Shown here: piece by piece, positions 1 through 11,874 of the stretch
How the letters are laid out: each line of letters opens with the position of its first letter
How positions within the stretch are numbered: position 1 is the stretch's first letter
The notes under the pieces: generated by a model
Seen by the model: the letters and a program-made list of their open reading frames with translations, nothing else
Told to the model about the DNA's origin: nothing
Database searches by the model: none
Source of the DNA: Diadophis punctatus similis
Lineage: Eukaryota > Chordata > Lepidosauria > Squamata > Dipsadidae
Reading direction: 5' to 3'
Assembly: GCA_023053685.1 (NCBI GenBank)
Contig: JALIGW010000002.1
Coordinates: 167,097,034 to 167,161,033 of the forward strand
Length of the DNA stretch: 64,000 nucleotides
Made by a program: the position numbers and the translations under genes

Positions 1-999
1 GACAGACCGTCATGAATTATCATTTAATAACCAGATCAAGAGTAAAATTGGTTCATAGGCAGCAAAATCATCCTCTCTGAGGTCTCTGGGATTAAGTTCT
101 AATTATTTGCCACAGTGAAGAAATACAACTAGAAAAAACAAGAAAGCAATTTTGCCAGTAAAAGCCTTCATTATGACAGCTTGCTCAGTTGTGGCGGATA
201 AAGAGGCAGATGATTCATTGGAAGAAGAGCTGAAATGAACATGCTGTGCAGATTTTGGTACTACCTCTGCCCCCTAATCCATCTTTTGTGCCCACTCACC
301 CACAGTAGTTCATCCTAATGTAATTCAGAGTGCTGCATATACAGTATAATTGGATTGCTGTCATGTAACAATCAGCAGCTATAAAAAGAAGTCAAAGAAC
401 AATACCTATCATGATAAATTAAGGACTCTGTGATGACAATGTAGAGACATTTAAGTTAAATGACAAGTTAAGTTTGATTCCGGGTGATTATCAGACACAA
501 AAGGAGTGGCTAAAACAAGGTGAACATTAAGAATGAAGTTATCCAATTCATTTACAGGCTTCTGTAAATAGAATTCTGGGGGCTTTGAGGTAAATAACCA
601 GATAAATATTAAAACTCCTGTCATAAAAATGTGTTTATGTGGTTTAAAATTGGCATGTTGAAACTGGAGAACTGCCTAGCAAAAAGCCTGACCAACATTT
701 CACGTAGGGATTCAACTGAAATATTAAATATTTATTACTATGTATCTTCCTTAGTGTCAGTGTGCTTTACAAAAAAAACCCCACTGAATCACAATAGTAA
801 TAATAAACAAATGTTGCTAAAATTACAAATATTTTCTGAATCATAACTCTTAATTGTTTACCGAAATAATATAATATGCTAGATATCTGTATACCACTGA
901 AAACATTCAAGGATATAGTAATCTTCTTCTGAATTCACTGAGATGCTCTTATCAAAAGAATTATCTGCTTATGCTATTCAGAAAATGAGATAGTTGGAT

Positions 1000-1385
1000 C
1001 AGGGGTGAGTTCTAACTTAACTCACTGCCTGTTCGCTTCCTCCCGCGCTGCGTGGCCGCGCCACGTGGGCACGCGCGCGCTTTGCGCATGCATGAATGTG
1101 CAGTGCTGAAAAATCCAAGAAAATCCCAAAAAAGCCAAAAACAAGATGACGACGCATGCGCAGTGCCAGAAACTCAGCTTCTGTGCATGCGCAGAAGAAA
1201 AAAAATCAGAAAAAAAATCAGAAAAAAATTTTCCAAAAAAAATTTCCAAAAAAATTCCAAAAAAAGATGGTGGCGTCCACAGACCGGCACCAACAAAACC
1301 AGTTCCGTGACATCACCGTGATGTCACCAGCAGTTTGCTACCAGTTCTATAGAACCAGTGCGAACCGGGAGGAACCCACCTCCTG
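1000..1385. mobile_element. hAT-like non-autonomous element, GGTGGGTTC family, degraded copy
   Basis: It starts CAGGGGTGAGTTCTAAC and ends GGAACCCACCTCCTG, matching the termini of the copies at 30302, 31678, 48974 and 51462. It shares their GCATGCGCAG motifs and the A-rich stretch before an AGATGGTGGCG segment. The flanking 8-mers (AGTTGGAT and AGCACAAC) do not match, so this copy is old or an end is wrong. Confidence 0.7.
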
Positions 1386-1581
1386 AGCACAACAGTCTTT
1401 TTAAAACTTTTTGAACAGTAGCATTTCAAACTGCATATTTATGAAGTCTGATTTTTATAAAATATCTGTCAAGCTTCAAAGTGTATTCAAACCGCTTTGA
1501 CTTTTACTGCTCTCAGCTTGCCAACGATCTTTAGGAAATTTTAGGAGGGGAAAATCTAAAAAGAAACAAGTGATAGACTAA

Positions 1582-1786
1582 AAGAGAACCAGTTTGGTAT
1601 AAGGATTAAGGCATCAGGCTAAAAACCAGGAGATCTTTAGTTCTGGTCTTTCCTTAGGCACAAAATCAGCTGGGTGACCATGGGCCAAACACTCTTTCTC
1701 AACCCTAGGAAGGAGACAACGGCAAACGACTTCTGAAGTTTTGCCAAGGAAACTAGTTCATGCAGTCAACACTGACTCAAAAGCAC
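1582..1786 (+). mobile_element. Sauria-type SINE (tRNA head, BovB-like tail)
   Basis: The tRNA-like head (CCAGTTTGGTATAAGGATTAAG) is followed by a body with CAGCTGGGTGACC and a tail with GCCAAGGAAACTAGTTC and CAACACTGACTCAAA. The tail resembles the BovB 3' end that Sauria SINEs use. Other copies lie at 34768, 38686 and 53951. Confidence 0.75.
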
Positions 1787-3769
1787 ACACTTTTTTTTTT
1801 AAAAAAAACCCACAATTAAAAGGCCTCTTCCGTTTTCAGGGAAGCTATCAGGGAAAAAATAATGATTATTTCCAGCTCAGTACCATAAACTGAGTGGCCA
1901 TTATACAATTTATTCCACTATTGTACTCTACCATTGGGTTAGCACGTAATATTTAGCTCCATGCCTAGATTCAGCACTAGTTGGGTTCACTGGAAGGTCA
2001 ACCAGGAGCCTGTTAGCCTACTTCACAATTTGGCTTGACCTGATGGAACATGCAAGCGATTTCCAGGAAATCACACCCAAAGCTATAGAAATGAAGTTTT
2101 GCTTTTGCTAACTGCTGAGAAGTTCACCACCTCTGTTCTGCAGATGGGAGAAAATGGAACAAGAAGAAAGGGAAATGTGGTTATTTTAATCTGAATCTAA
2201 ATGGAATGGGTTTGCTGCTGCTAAAGTTCATCATTAAAATTATTATTGAATTTTCCTTCTATTAATTTGTGTGGTTTCCTGACAAAACCACCTAAGCGGC
2301 ACTTGCCAAAATCTGCTATATCTAGCTAAGACAGTAGTTCTGCAACACTGATTCTTCTTAAAACAAGGGAAACTAAAAAAAAAAAAGTTTAAAGCAGCAT
2401 ATTCATTTACTACCAGAAATCTAAAGCACTCCTGTAATATACTATGCTATTTTTATAAGGCTTGCACTTTGATTTTCCAAAACATCTGAGTACTGTTCAG
2501 CGCTAGTATTCTGTTTCTATCACTCTGGAATCTTGCGTATGTACACACTGAGGCAAAGAAAATTAATCTCTGCAAATTTGAGGTGGTGAAATTGCACTCA
2601 AAATCCTGACAAAAAGACTGGAAAGAAAACATCAGCGGCCCCAATTCTTCAACTGGAGTCATTTCCTCACAAGTGATTTATAACATTTTTTAACATCACG
2701 CGACCTTTATTGTGTAAGCATAATAGTAGTAGGGATAAGCTCTGACACTTTTTGTATGTAAGTACACTTCACTGGGGAACTTTTCCATTTAGCATATTAC
2801 AGAAAGCAATGAAGAATTATCTTTTCTCCTGCCAAACAGCACAGCCAGTACAAAATCAGAGTAAGCATGGCAAGCAGCCATATGGTATGTAAACTCACAA
2901 GGGTTAATGTATAATTAATATAATTAATTAACATGGATTTATTTTAAGGTCTTGAGAAGATTCACTGATTTACTTCCTCAATTATACCACCAATTTAGAA
3001 GAGGCTACACTATTCCAATACAGAACAAGAACCTTGACACAAATGTCTACCTCAAGAAAGATAGAAACGTAAAACTGAAGCCTAAAAATACCAAGAAGTG
3101 GGTTTTAAAAGAGAAATATCTGTTCAATGAAGTTAAAGTAACAGAGATGGTTAGCAGATATTCTTCGAGCAGCCTTCATTCTTTCAATATCCTCTTTTAG
3201 CAGCCCTCAGAAATACATAACTCACTACTGCTGTTTTTAAAAAATGACAGATTTTTGTCATTTTGGGGCAGGGAACAGTGGAGATTGCAATGCAAGCCTT
3301 AAAATAGGCATACCTTATTTAAAAATAAATAGCCCTCAATTCCCCTTAGAAGTTTACTTTTGTCCATATGTGTGATGTACCCTGCTTCTTTTGGGACCCA
3401 CTAATTCCCTCCCCAATTTTTAAGAGCAGCCTTTGTCCATTCTTGTAGGAGGTCACAGAATTTAGATATGCAGAATCTTAATACTTAACATCAAAGGTTT
3501 CTACTGTCATGGAGCTTATAACTTTTTGGTTTCACAAAAGATATGTAACAAGAAAGCAAAAAAAAATTGAATGGTGGTTTGGGGGTTATTTTTAATCCCT
3601 CAGTTTCATATTAAGCGTATTGACTTTTAAAGGCCTGACTCATGTTTTTGTGTGCAGCTGACTCAGTTCCATCTTTTTCAAAGGGGGCCAAGAGGCCTTC
3701 CTGCTACTAGTTTCTATTTTGCATATTTATTTATAAAAGCCCATTCCAATATTACATGTTTCTAGAGTC

Positions 3770-4000
3770 CATCCCACAGTAAGGCGATAGCGAAAGAAGA
3801 GAAAGAAATTGGTACTTCACAAAGTACCAAGTGCCTGCGGAGGTTGTGAGAGCTTCAACACTTGAGACTTTCAAAGGGAGATTGGACTGCCATTTGTCCG
3901 AAATGGTGTAGGGACTCCTGCTTGAGCGGGGGGGGGGGGTTGGACTAGATGACCTACAAGGTTCCTTCCAACTCTAATAATCTGTAATCTGTAATCTGTA
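3770..4000 (+). mobile_element. CR1 LINE 3' end, sense
   Basis: The motif GGTTGGACTAGATGACC followed by TTCCTTCCAACTCTAATAAT is the hallmark CR1 3' end. It closes with three TAATCTG units, the short tandem tail typical of CR1. The copy is 5' truncated. Confidence 0.8.
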
Positions 4001-4361
4001 AAAGCATCCTTCCTCCACCAGACTTGAGATGTGTTGAGATGGCAATTACCAAAGTTCTTAAGGTGGAGAATCCAAACACACATTGAATGGAAATTCTGGA
4101 TTTTGGAATCCCTAAACATGTGGCTGGCACTAGATCACTATGCCTTGCTTTTTTGCTCCTGTCCATTCTATTCTCAATTCCTATATAGCTTTATTGTTAA
4201 CATTGACACTGCCATCCATTATCTTCAGCACACCCTTGGAATGAAGAGAGGTAGGAAAGAGTTGAGTAGTACTCAAAAGCCAATATGATTTTGTGTATTT
4301 TACCTGAAGCCGTTCCCAGTTTCCTAGTCAATACACCTATGGGTCAAAGGGTTAGAAACAT

Positions 4362-4592
4362 ACATAATATTTATTTATATCCCACTTTTATTGTTTTTAT
4401 AAATATCTCAAGGCAGTAAACATAATAATACTCCTTCCTCCTCCTAGTTTCCCCACAACAACCCTGTGAGGTGAGTTGGGTTGGGAGAGATTTCACCCAG
4501 CTGGCTTTCATGCCTAAGGCGGGACTAGAATTCACTATCTCCCTTTTTGTGGTCTGGTGCCTTAACCATTAGACCAAACTGACACTTAATGT
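4362..4592 (-). mobile_element. tRNA-derived SINE, antisense
   Basis: Read on the minus strand it begins with a tRNA-like head (CAGTTTGGTCTAATGGTTAAG). It continues through CACCTCACAGGGTTGTTGTG and ends in a tail resembling GATATAAATAAATAT. The head is Sauria-like but the tail differs from the BovB-tailed copies. Confidence 0.6.
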
Positions 4593-6029
4593 TTTCTTAA
4601 AATATGGAAACTACAAGGAGAACTGCATTGTGTCCAAGCAGGAGCTAAGCCCTATCTGAATAGTCAGTTTTTCAAACAACTAGAAGAGTTTTAAAGTAGT
4701 TCTGGAGTTGCATCTGTGCAAACAAATCTTTCCTGCCCCAGACACTGCTTCCGAGTGTAGAACAAAACGGTCTTACTTTAAAAAAAAGTAAATATTTTGC
4801 TAAGTTTTCTTTTCCTTCCATCTTCCATTCACTTTTTGTGTTCCCAGCCTGTCACAACTGAATTTGTCTTACCAGCAGCTGTAAAAGAGTTTTATTTTAG
4901 GGTAAAAAAGGCTCTTACTGTGAAAGTGCCACATATGAGGTAATTCTTCCCCTTTATTAAACCATTCCCTAGAGAGAACAAATCCAACTATTCCTTCTGA
5001 CATTAAAGCACAAGAGAGGATGCAGAGTTACAATTACAGGCTGTTAACAGGATGATTACAGGGTTTTCTGATTAGCTAATATCCAATCCTAGTGGAAAGG
5101 TACGTTTACATTGGCAATGTCTCCTATGATGTAACAGTAGAACAAATCTACCATAGTAGGGTTTAAATATATCCAGATTATATATGTATTTTACCTATCT
5201 ATACAATCTTGCAGGCTTCCCATTCTCTGTGGGCAGGAACCTCATCTGAAGTTCTGACCACACAGAACTGAAAACTGACTCCAGAATCTTCTAGCACTCA
5301 AGGGATCCTCAAAGGGATAACATTTATTATAAATTATAAATTATTATAAATTATTAACTCACAATATATTTATAATTTATAATTATTATAAATTAACTAG
5401 TAAATTAAGGATTCTCTCAGTACTCTCTAACATCTTCTTCAGGGTAACTGGAACAATCACCAGTACAGTACTCAAGTTGTAAAAGATCGATCTGATCTGA
5501 AGGTAAAGACCACTGAATCGGTGGTCTTCCCCACAAAATGTTTTAGCATAGTAACAAGTCTCCAAAGTAGTGTTTGCAGAAAATAGTTTCAATGTACAGT
5601 TGAATGCACATCTAGGAGCAAGCTAGGCACCACAAAAGATTAAGAATAAGGACAGGAAAGAAATCTCTGTCCCATTTTACTCATATGAGTTGAAACTACT
5701 GCAAATGGCCTCACTGTATTTTGTCTTTAGGAGCATAACTCTATTTCATAAAACATTGTGTTTCACTATTCCCTTCAGACCAGCTCTCAAGTAATTGTTG
5801 GAAAAGTTTTAGAATCAGATACTCATTGGCTTTTACTACACTCATCAAAATCACCCTGAATCCAATACCCATAAAGCTTTATTTTTCCTGGAAAGATCAC
5901 TCCTGCCATGAGTTTAAATTTAGAGATGACTGCAAAACACTTCATTTGGTACATTTTGGCCATGGAATATCCAGCACTCCTACCATGCAGCCAAACTATA
6001 GCTGGATGGGACATCTTGACAACATAGGA

Positions 6030-6413
6030 CTGTGATGGCGAACCTATAGCACGGGTGCCACAAGTGGCACGCGGAGCCATATCAGTGGGCACGCGAGCTC
6101 AGGTCCGGCGTGCATGTGTGCACCATCCGGCTGATTTTCGGGCCTTCTGGGCCCACTGGGAGTCGGGAAACAGGCTGTTTCCAGCCTCCAGAGGGGGTGG
6201 GGAAGGCCGTTTTTGCCCTCCCCAGGCTCCTAGAAAGGCTCTGGAGCCTGGGGAGAGCGAAAAATGGGCGTGCCATTGCATGCTGGGAGCAGGGGGGTCA
6301 TGAGTGCATGTGCGGGGGTGCATGGAATTATGAGTGTGGGCACGCACACACGTGATCCCCTGCATTCCCCCCCCCCTTTTGGCACGCAAACCAAAAAAGG
6401 TTCGCCATCACTG
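6030..6413 (+). mobile_element. hAT MITE, GCGAACC family, intact, 8-bp TSD
   Basis: Termini are CTGTGATGGCGAACCT and, reversed, CAGTGATGGCGAACC. A perfect duplication ACATAGGA flanks the element at 6022-6029 and 6414-6421. The inside is GC-rich without a transposase, so it depends on an autonomous relative. The several open frames on both strands are shadows of this repeat. Confidence 0.92.
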
Positions 6414-6959
6414 ACATAGGAGATGGAATCCTGCGTAAGTAAATTTAACGAAATGCTGGAAACGTATCAGCCATAGCTTTTTTTTAAATAAAGAATTCAA
6501 ACCAGCCTGTAGCATGGCAAATAACTGGGATTTAATTTTGGTTGAATAATTTTCCCCCACCCACCCAACAAATGTACCTTGACAAACTGCGTTCCACTAA
6601 TACAAACTGAACAGTTTCCGGAAACAGAAGTTGTCATATCAACTGCATGCAGAACTGATTCCCCTTCCTCCCAAAATCTGATCTGGATTTTATTTTTGTC
6701 CTTAAACAAAGAGAAAAATACCATATGTACCTGTTAGAATGACCTTACATTTCTGGGGTGATACATTTCTGATACATTCCTTTTATCAAATATACAGGAA
6801 TCCAGAGGACCCTACAACTCGTTATATATATTTTTTCCAGATTTTTTAAATATTTCCCATTCCATTTGATTTGGAAAGATAAAAGTATCTGCATATTCCC
6901 AACTATTCAGATTTCCGAATACAAATTGATAAAGTTCTGGATTATAACATAGAAGATTT

Positions 6960-7290
6960 AACTGCAGTTTAAAAGAAAAAAGTGTGAATAATTGATGTGG
7001 CAATACCAGGAGATAGTAAAGGAGAAGAGGAAGAATTGGAGAAGATCATAGAAATATTAAAATCTGAAAATCGAAGATGAAAGACTATGGCATTAATTGA
7101 CCAGTGGTTATCAACACAGTGGGTGTGATTCCAAAACACTTTGGACAGCACTTAGAATATTTGTGCATTGACAAAATTTCCATCTGTCAATTATAGAAGG
7201 CCACACTGTTTGGATCCACATTGTATTATGCTAATACATTACAAAATTTTAGATTCTTTGGAAGGACTTGATGCCTATGAAGGCCAACAC
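6960..7290 (+). pseudogene. Decayed LINE ORF end with restriction-like endonuclease motif
   Basis: The frame IIDVAIPGDS followed by EEEELEKI is visible around 6989-7050. After a stop, weaker matches (GALGAIP-like, ITICQ-like, QKA-like) follow up to about 7215. This is the C-terminal end seen in LINEs with a restriction-like endonuclease (R2/R4/Dong group), where IIDVAIPGD carries the catalytic Asp of the PD-D motif. Several stops and frameshifts make it dead. Assignment to the exact clade is uncertain. Confidence 0.5.
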
Positions 7291-7337
7291 CAGCTAAAAA
7301 ACTAGCAGTGGTTTCACATTGTTCTTTATATGATAAT

Positions 7338-7538
7338 AATAATGATTGAGGGCAAAAGAAGAAGGAGACGACAGAGAATGAGGTAGCTGTATGTAGTCAC
7401 TGAAGCAGTAGACATGAGCTTAAATGGACTCCAGAGGATGGTAGAGAACAGGAAGGCCTGGAGGAACGTTGTCCATGGGGTTGTGATGGGCTGGACACGA
7501 CTTCACAACTAATAACAAAATAATAATAATAATATAAA
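7338..7538 (+). mobile_element. BovB (RTE) LINE 3' end
   Basis: Motifs GAAGGAGACGACAGAG, TAGACATGAGCTTAAATGG, GGAAGGCCTGGAGGAACG and GGGCTGGACACGACTT follow the well known BovB 3' end in order. An AAT-rich tail closes it. It is a 5'-truncated sense copy. Confidence 0.8.
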
Positions 7539-7573
7539 CAGGTGCTTTGAGTGCAATCTGAAATGGTATAGAG

Positions 7574-7669
7574 CAGGGGTAGCCAAACCATGCCGCATGC
7601 GCCAAACGTGGCGCATTGGATGATTACAAGTGGCGCATTGCATCCTTGCGCCTACTTATTTTTTTAAAA
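7574..7669. mobile_element. hAT-like end fragment (CAGGGGTAGCCAAACC)
   Basis: The start CAGGGGTAGCCAAACC has hAT-type termini, followed by repeated GTGGCGCATTG. No matching right end was found before the next repeat begins at about 7670, so it is either truncated or the host of the following insertion. Confidence 0.45.
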
Positions 7670-8647
7670 TACCGTGTTTCCCTGCCGCGCCGCACCCCGA
7701 TCCCCCAAACCCCCAAACTCCTTCAGCAGCGTTTTGAATCCTGCCTGCGATGAACCCAGAGCAGGCGAGCCAGTCTCCTGTAACTTCGGCTCTTCGGCTT
7801 CCAAATCCAGCCTGGAAAGCAGCCGCTCTGGACGAGTGTCTCGCGCTGGGGCTTGGGGGTGCGAGACGGGGCAGGGCGCACGTCTTCCTCCCTGCCGCTT
7901 CTGGATTTGGAAGCCGAAGAGCTGAAGGTTGGGGGAAAGAAAGATTTCTGCTACCTATGCCCCGCCTGCCCTGCCAAGCCCCAGCACGAGACGCGCGTCC
8001 TACCTGGGACTTGTCCCGGTACCTCGGTCGTGTTCCTATGGTGTTCCTATGGCAGCCCGTTCTAAAAGAGAACATCTCGCGAGTTCAAACTGTGCACAAA
8101 GGGTTTGGGAGGCCTGCAGAGTGCTTCTGGGGGCTGGGGGAAGGCAAAAACACCATTTTTGTAAAGAATGGGCCTTTTTTCACAAAAATGGGGTCATTTT
8201 TGCCTTCCCCCAGCCCCCAGAAGCATTCTGCAGGCCTCCCAAACCCTCTGCATGCCCCATTTTTTGCAAAAACAGGTGAAAAATGGGCCCGTTTTTGAAA
8301 AAAATGGGGTGCGCAGAGGGTTTGGGAGGCATGCAGAGTGCTTCTGGGGGCTGGGGGAAGGCGAAAATGTCCCCGTTTTTGCAAAAAACAGGCAAAAAAC
8401 AGGCCATTTTTTGCAAAAACAGGGCGTTTTTGCCTTCCTCCGGCCCCCAGAAGCATTCTGCAGGCCTCCCAAACCCTCTGTGTGCCCCGTTTTTTGCAAA
8501 AATGGGTGAAAAATGTGGCACACATAGGGAGGCCTGCAGAGTGCTCCTAGGGGCCGGGGAGGACAAAAACTTTTTTTCTTACTTACCTCTTCGAAATCTT
8601 GGTGCGTCTTATACACCTGTGCGTCTTATAGTCCAAAAAATATGGTA
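7670..8647. mobile_element. MITE with TACCGT..T termini and GC-rich core
   Basis: The left end TACCGTGTTTCC pairs with the right end, which reads TACCATATTTTTTGGAC in reverse, then CTATAAGACGCAC. This terminal type (ATAAGACGCAC near the end) is common in reptile genomes. The core carries an array of alternating inverted units at 8103-8560, entered separately. All open frames here (7656-8654, both strands) are shadows of this repeat. Confidence 0.6.
8103..8560. repeat. Five copies of a ~40-bp unit in alternating orientation
   Basis: The unit TTTGGGAGGCCTGCAGAGTG plus a GC-rich half occurs forward at 8104-8141, reversed at 8205-8243, forward at 8321-8358, reversed at 8436-8474 and forward at 8527-8560. 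Spacing is about 100-117 bp. Every neighbouring pair can form a hairpin. Confidence 0.9.
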
Positions 8648-9273
8648 TACTTAAGATAAGCCAAGCAGTTGCATTTACAAATTCTCAGTTTAACAATTAA
8701 AATAATAATTAGAAATGTGGAAGATTGTTTCAATCTCACATAATATTCTATAAAATAATATTGTTAAATCACTCCAAACAAAATATTAATGTCACGCCAT
8801 CAAATTTGGCTTGGGGAATTTAGTGTTTGTTGTTATTGTTGTTTTTAAATGATGGTATTGCAAATCATTAAAGAAGATAATGTTCTGTGATATATTCTTT
8901 TTTCTAATGTGCTTTGCTCACCCATTTTCATTGGAAATTACTAACTATTTGCAGATATACTCAACTAGAACTTAATATTGTTTTTATCTGTGATCCAGCT
9001 ATTGCAGACCCTTGCATTGTTTGGTTTTTTTTATCTTAACTTTCAAGAACGTTTTTTTTTCCTTCTTCTGAGTTTGATTGCAAATAATGCCGCAACTTTA
9101 CTAAAGTTAAGCAGGTAGTATGAGTGGTCAGTAGCAATATGGGTGACTACCTGAGAATTTAATGAAAATTTCACCTACTTGAGTTCCATGATAAAAGATT
9201 TAAGAAGACTCTCTCCCTTAAAACAAAGTCTACCTATTTAGTAACCAGCTCTTGTGAAGTATGCTCTGGCCTA
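8648..9273. other. Non-coding intron, no feature seen
   Basis: AT-rich sequence with several T-runs. I recognise no gene or repeat. Confidence 0.5.
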
Positions 9274-9506
9274 TCTATACTGTAGATATAAAAGCAAAAA
9301 CCACTCACGCCGTAATCACGAAATCTCCAGAACCGTAAAGCCTATAAACTTGAAATTTGCCATGTACAGTATGTTCCTCTTGGCTTCTAGGTGCTCACTA
9401 AGGAGGATTTTTCGAAATGACCATCAGAGGGGGTCGTGCGCACATGCGCGGGAGGCGGGGTGATTAGGATGAAAAAATACCCAGGCAGCGTCGGGTCCTC
9501 AGCTAG
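9274..9506. mobile_element. Candidate short Helitron-like element
   Basis: It begins TCTATACTGTAG after an A and ends CAGCTAG before a T, the TC...CTAG form inserted between A and T that Helitrons show. Just before the end, ACCC...GGGT (9479-9496) can form a short GC stem. The 5' motif and the 3' CTAGTTT are familiar from dispersed reptile repeats. There is no Rep/helicase coding. Confidence 0.5.
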
Positions 9507-10371
9507 TTTAAATATATGGCACAGTTAAGAAGCTATAAGAACCATTATTGTTTTGGCTTATATGGTTATTCATGTGAAATCCCTCACTTCTTGGCAACTG
9601 ATAAAAAGATTCTTGTACACACAACAGGAACTGTTAATCATAAAATAGGGCTACTAAAGTTTAATTAGGCATAAAATGTCATCCTGCTTCAGTTCCTTGT
9701 ATTGGAAGGTTAGAGTGATATGAAGCCAATTTTTTTAAAAAAAATCTTGTTCCTGCCATCTGGTATTTACTTCCTTATCCGTAAGAGCTGAAAAGATATG
9801 AATAATGTGTCCATTTGTTTTTATTAAGAAAATGAAGACATGTCCCACTCTCCCAGCCTCAAAAAAAAAATATGTAATCGATTTTGCATTTGACTCTAGA
9901 ACTCATGCTGCAATTAAATGGTTGATAATATACAAGCCCCCAGCTACCAATCCATCAATATCTAATGTAATGTAACTGTACAATATCTAATGTAACTAAG
10001 AGAGATGGTTATTCCCAGGCCTATCTTTTCACTGTATTTCAACTCCAAATACTTGACCCAAAGGTTAGGGATAAAGTATCATAAACAAAGGCTTACAAAT
10101 ATGTATGAGGTTGCAAACACAAGCTCCAAGTCATTCTTTGATCACCATGCCTATGTATATCACACCGCATTCTTCCCTGCCACTCCCAGTCTTTTTCTTC
10201 CCACCCTATCAATGTTCTCAGAAGATAAAACGAAAGAAGACAGTACCGCTTACACACAAAGCACCAAGCTTGGTGTTTTTTACAAACTGTAGAAAGAGGT
10301 ACATAGTTCAATATACACAATAAACAGAAACAACAAGGTATAGCAACAACAAGGTATAGCAGTATAGACAG

Positions 10372-10482
10372 ATTTTGCTGCTAGTTTAAGTTTTGAAAGT
10401 GTTTCACTTTTCATCCAAGAAATATTTTCAAAGGAAAAACCCAAGAAAGTCCAGTTGCTTTCTGGAAAAAGCACTTTTGGAA
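10372..10482 (+). mobile_element. Penelope-like terminal repeat fragment
   Basis: The motifs CACTTTTCATCCAAGAAATA, AAGAAAGTCCAGTTGCTT and GGAAAAAGCACTTTTGG are a diverged copy of the terminal repeat seen at both ends of the Penelope-like element at 49772-51036. It is in the same orientation as the right end there. Confidence 0.65.
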
Positions 10483-11740
10483 TAATCCATGAAAGGTTAT
10501 ACTACAAGGATGGCATAAGAGTCTCTGTTATTTGTTCACTGTATGAAATATTCCCACATAGACATGAAAACAAATTGTATATGGCAATAAAATAGGGTCA
10601 TTATACACGCTACACAAGATTTCTTCCCCGATTATCTTATTTTTAAAATGATGTTAATATTCAAATCAACAGTTTTATTGCTTGATAAAATTTGTCGATC
10701 ACACCAGATAGACAGTTAATTGGATTCCATGTAGCCCTTCACTTCTCAGTGTATGACCTATCAGAAGCAGGCTACAGTAAATGAGGTCTATGATAGAGAA
10801 CCAAAAAGCACTGATTGCCCCCTACATGATAAAGCATGACTGGGGCAACTATATAAAGTTAATAAATAAGAAATAAAATCTCTAAGCCCACATCATTTGC
10901 TTAAGGATACCATGAAGTTCTATCAAATATCACACAAAACAAAGTTGACCACCATTTATAATAGACAAACACATAGCTAACAATGCCAAATGTATGATAA
11001 AATGGGATGTGAAAATTAAACTCTTCAAAGAAACGTAACTCGGAAATTAACTGACAGAGAACAAGACTTCCTTTGGATAAAGCTGAAGAGTATGGTATGT
11101 TGTCTGTCCATAGAGTTGCCAGATTCACCCCCTTTTTTGCTTTCCTGCTTAACGATCTACATTATCAGGATACCCAACAACAGGATAAGAATGGCTATAT
11201 CCCATATTTACGGCCACAACTTCTAATGGCAAAGAGAGATAGTTGTGCATCAAAACTATTTCCTATAACCTTTTCCCATCTTTTTATAGCCATATATGTC
11301 AGTTCCACCAGGTAGATCAGATCAAAGATCACCTGCACAAGGCGGCTAAAACTGCTTTTGAGAGTAACTATAACAACAGAATTTTGCAAGCTTGATTGTG
11401 CTTTGCCTCCTCCCCTGGGGAGGTTGAACTTAATCCATATTTTTTTCTCTTTTTTCTCTCTTTCATAATGAATCTGGTGTATCATTGCAAGGGTCATCTT
11501 CTTTATTGTCTACAATGTCTGACTCCTTTTCTTAAACTGGCTCTATTCCTTTACCCGGTATCCTCATATTACTTTCCTAATTCATTTCTCTTTCTTTTTT
11601 AGGCTTAGTTTGGCCAGGAAACTTTTTTCTGAGGTCCACGTTTAGACTAACGTGATGGTTAGACCTGGATTCTGTCAATCCAACTCAGCCATGACCTTAT
11701 CTGAGTGAACCGTAGGGAGCTACCAATTGTCAACCTAGAC

Positions 11741-11874
11741 GAGGGCGGTCAAACTCCCAGCCCGCAGAATGGATCTGTCACGCGGTACCCACGGCCATGC
11801 CCAGTTTAGCAAAGGGGGGAAAGTCCCAATACGTCACTTGATGCCACCGTGATGATGTAAGTTTAATACCCCTG
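11741..11874. mobile_element. hAT MITE, GTCAAACT family, diverged, 8-bp TSD
   Basis: Termini GAGGGCGGTCAAACT and (reversed) CAGGGGTATTAAACTT are flanked by a perfect ACCTAGAC duplication at 11733-11740 and 11875-11882. It belongs with the copy at 17372-17523. Confidence 0.8.

Larger units (their letters stand above)
1..6029. other. Non-coding intron stretches, 1-999, 1786-3769, 4593-6029
   Basis: These three stretches are AT-rich with no coding, RNA or mobile feature I can name. They include a short (TATAAATTAT)-like patch at about 5324-5400. Short open frames here have no recognisable content. Confidence 0.5.

Noticed and set aside
7656..8654. Many frames with a repeated GLGGLQNASGGWG-like peptide
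   Set aside because: This peptide is just the alternating DNA unit read in several frames.
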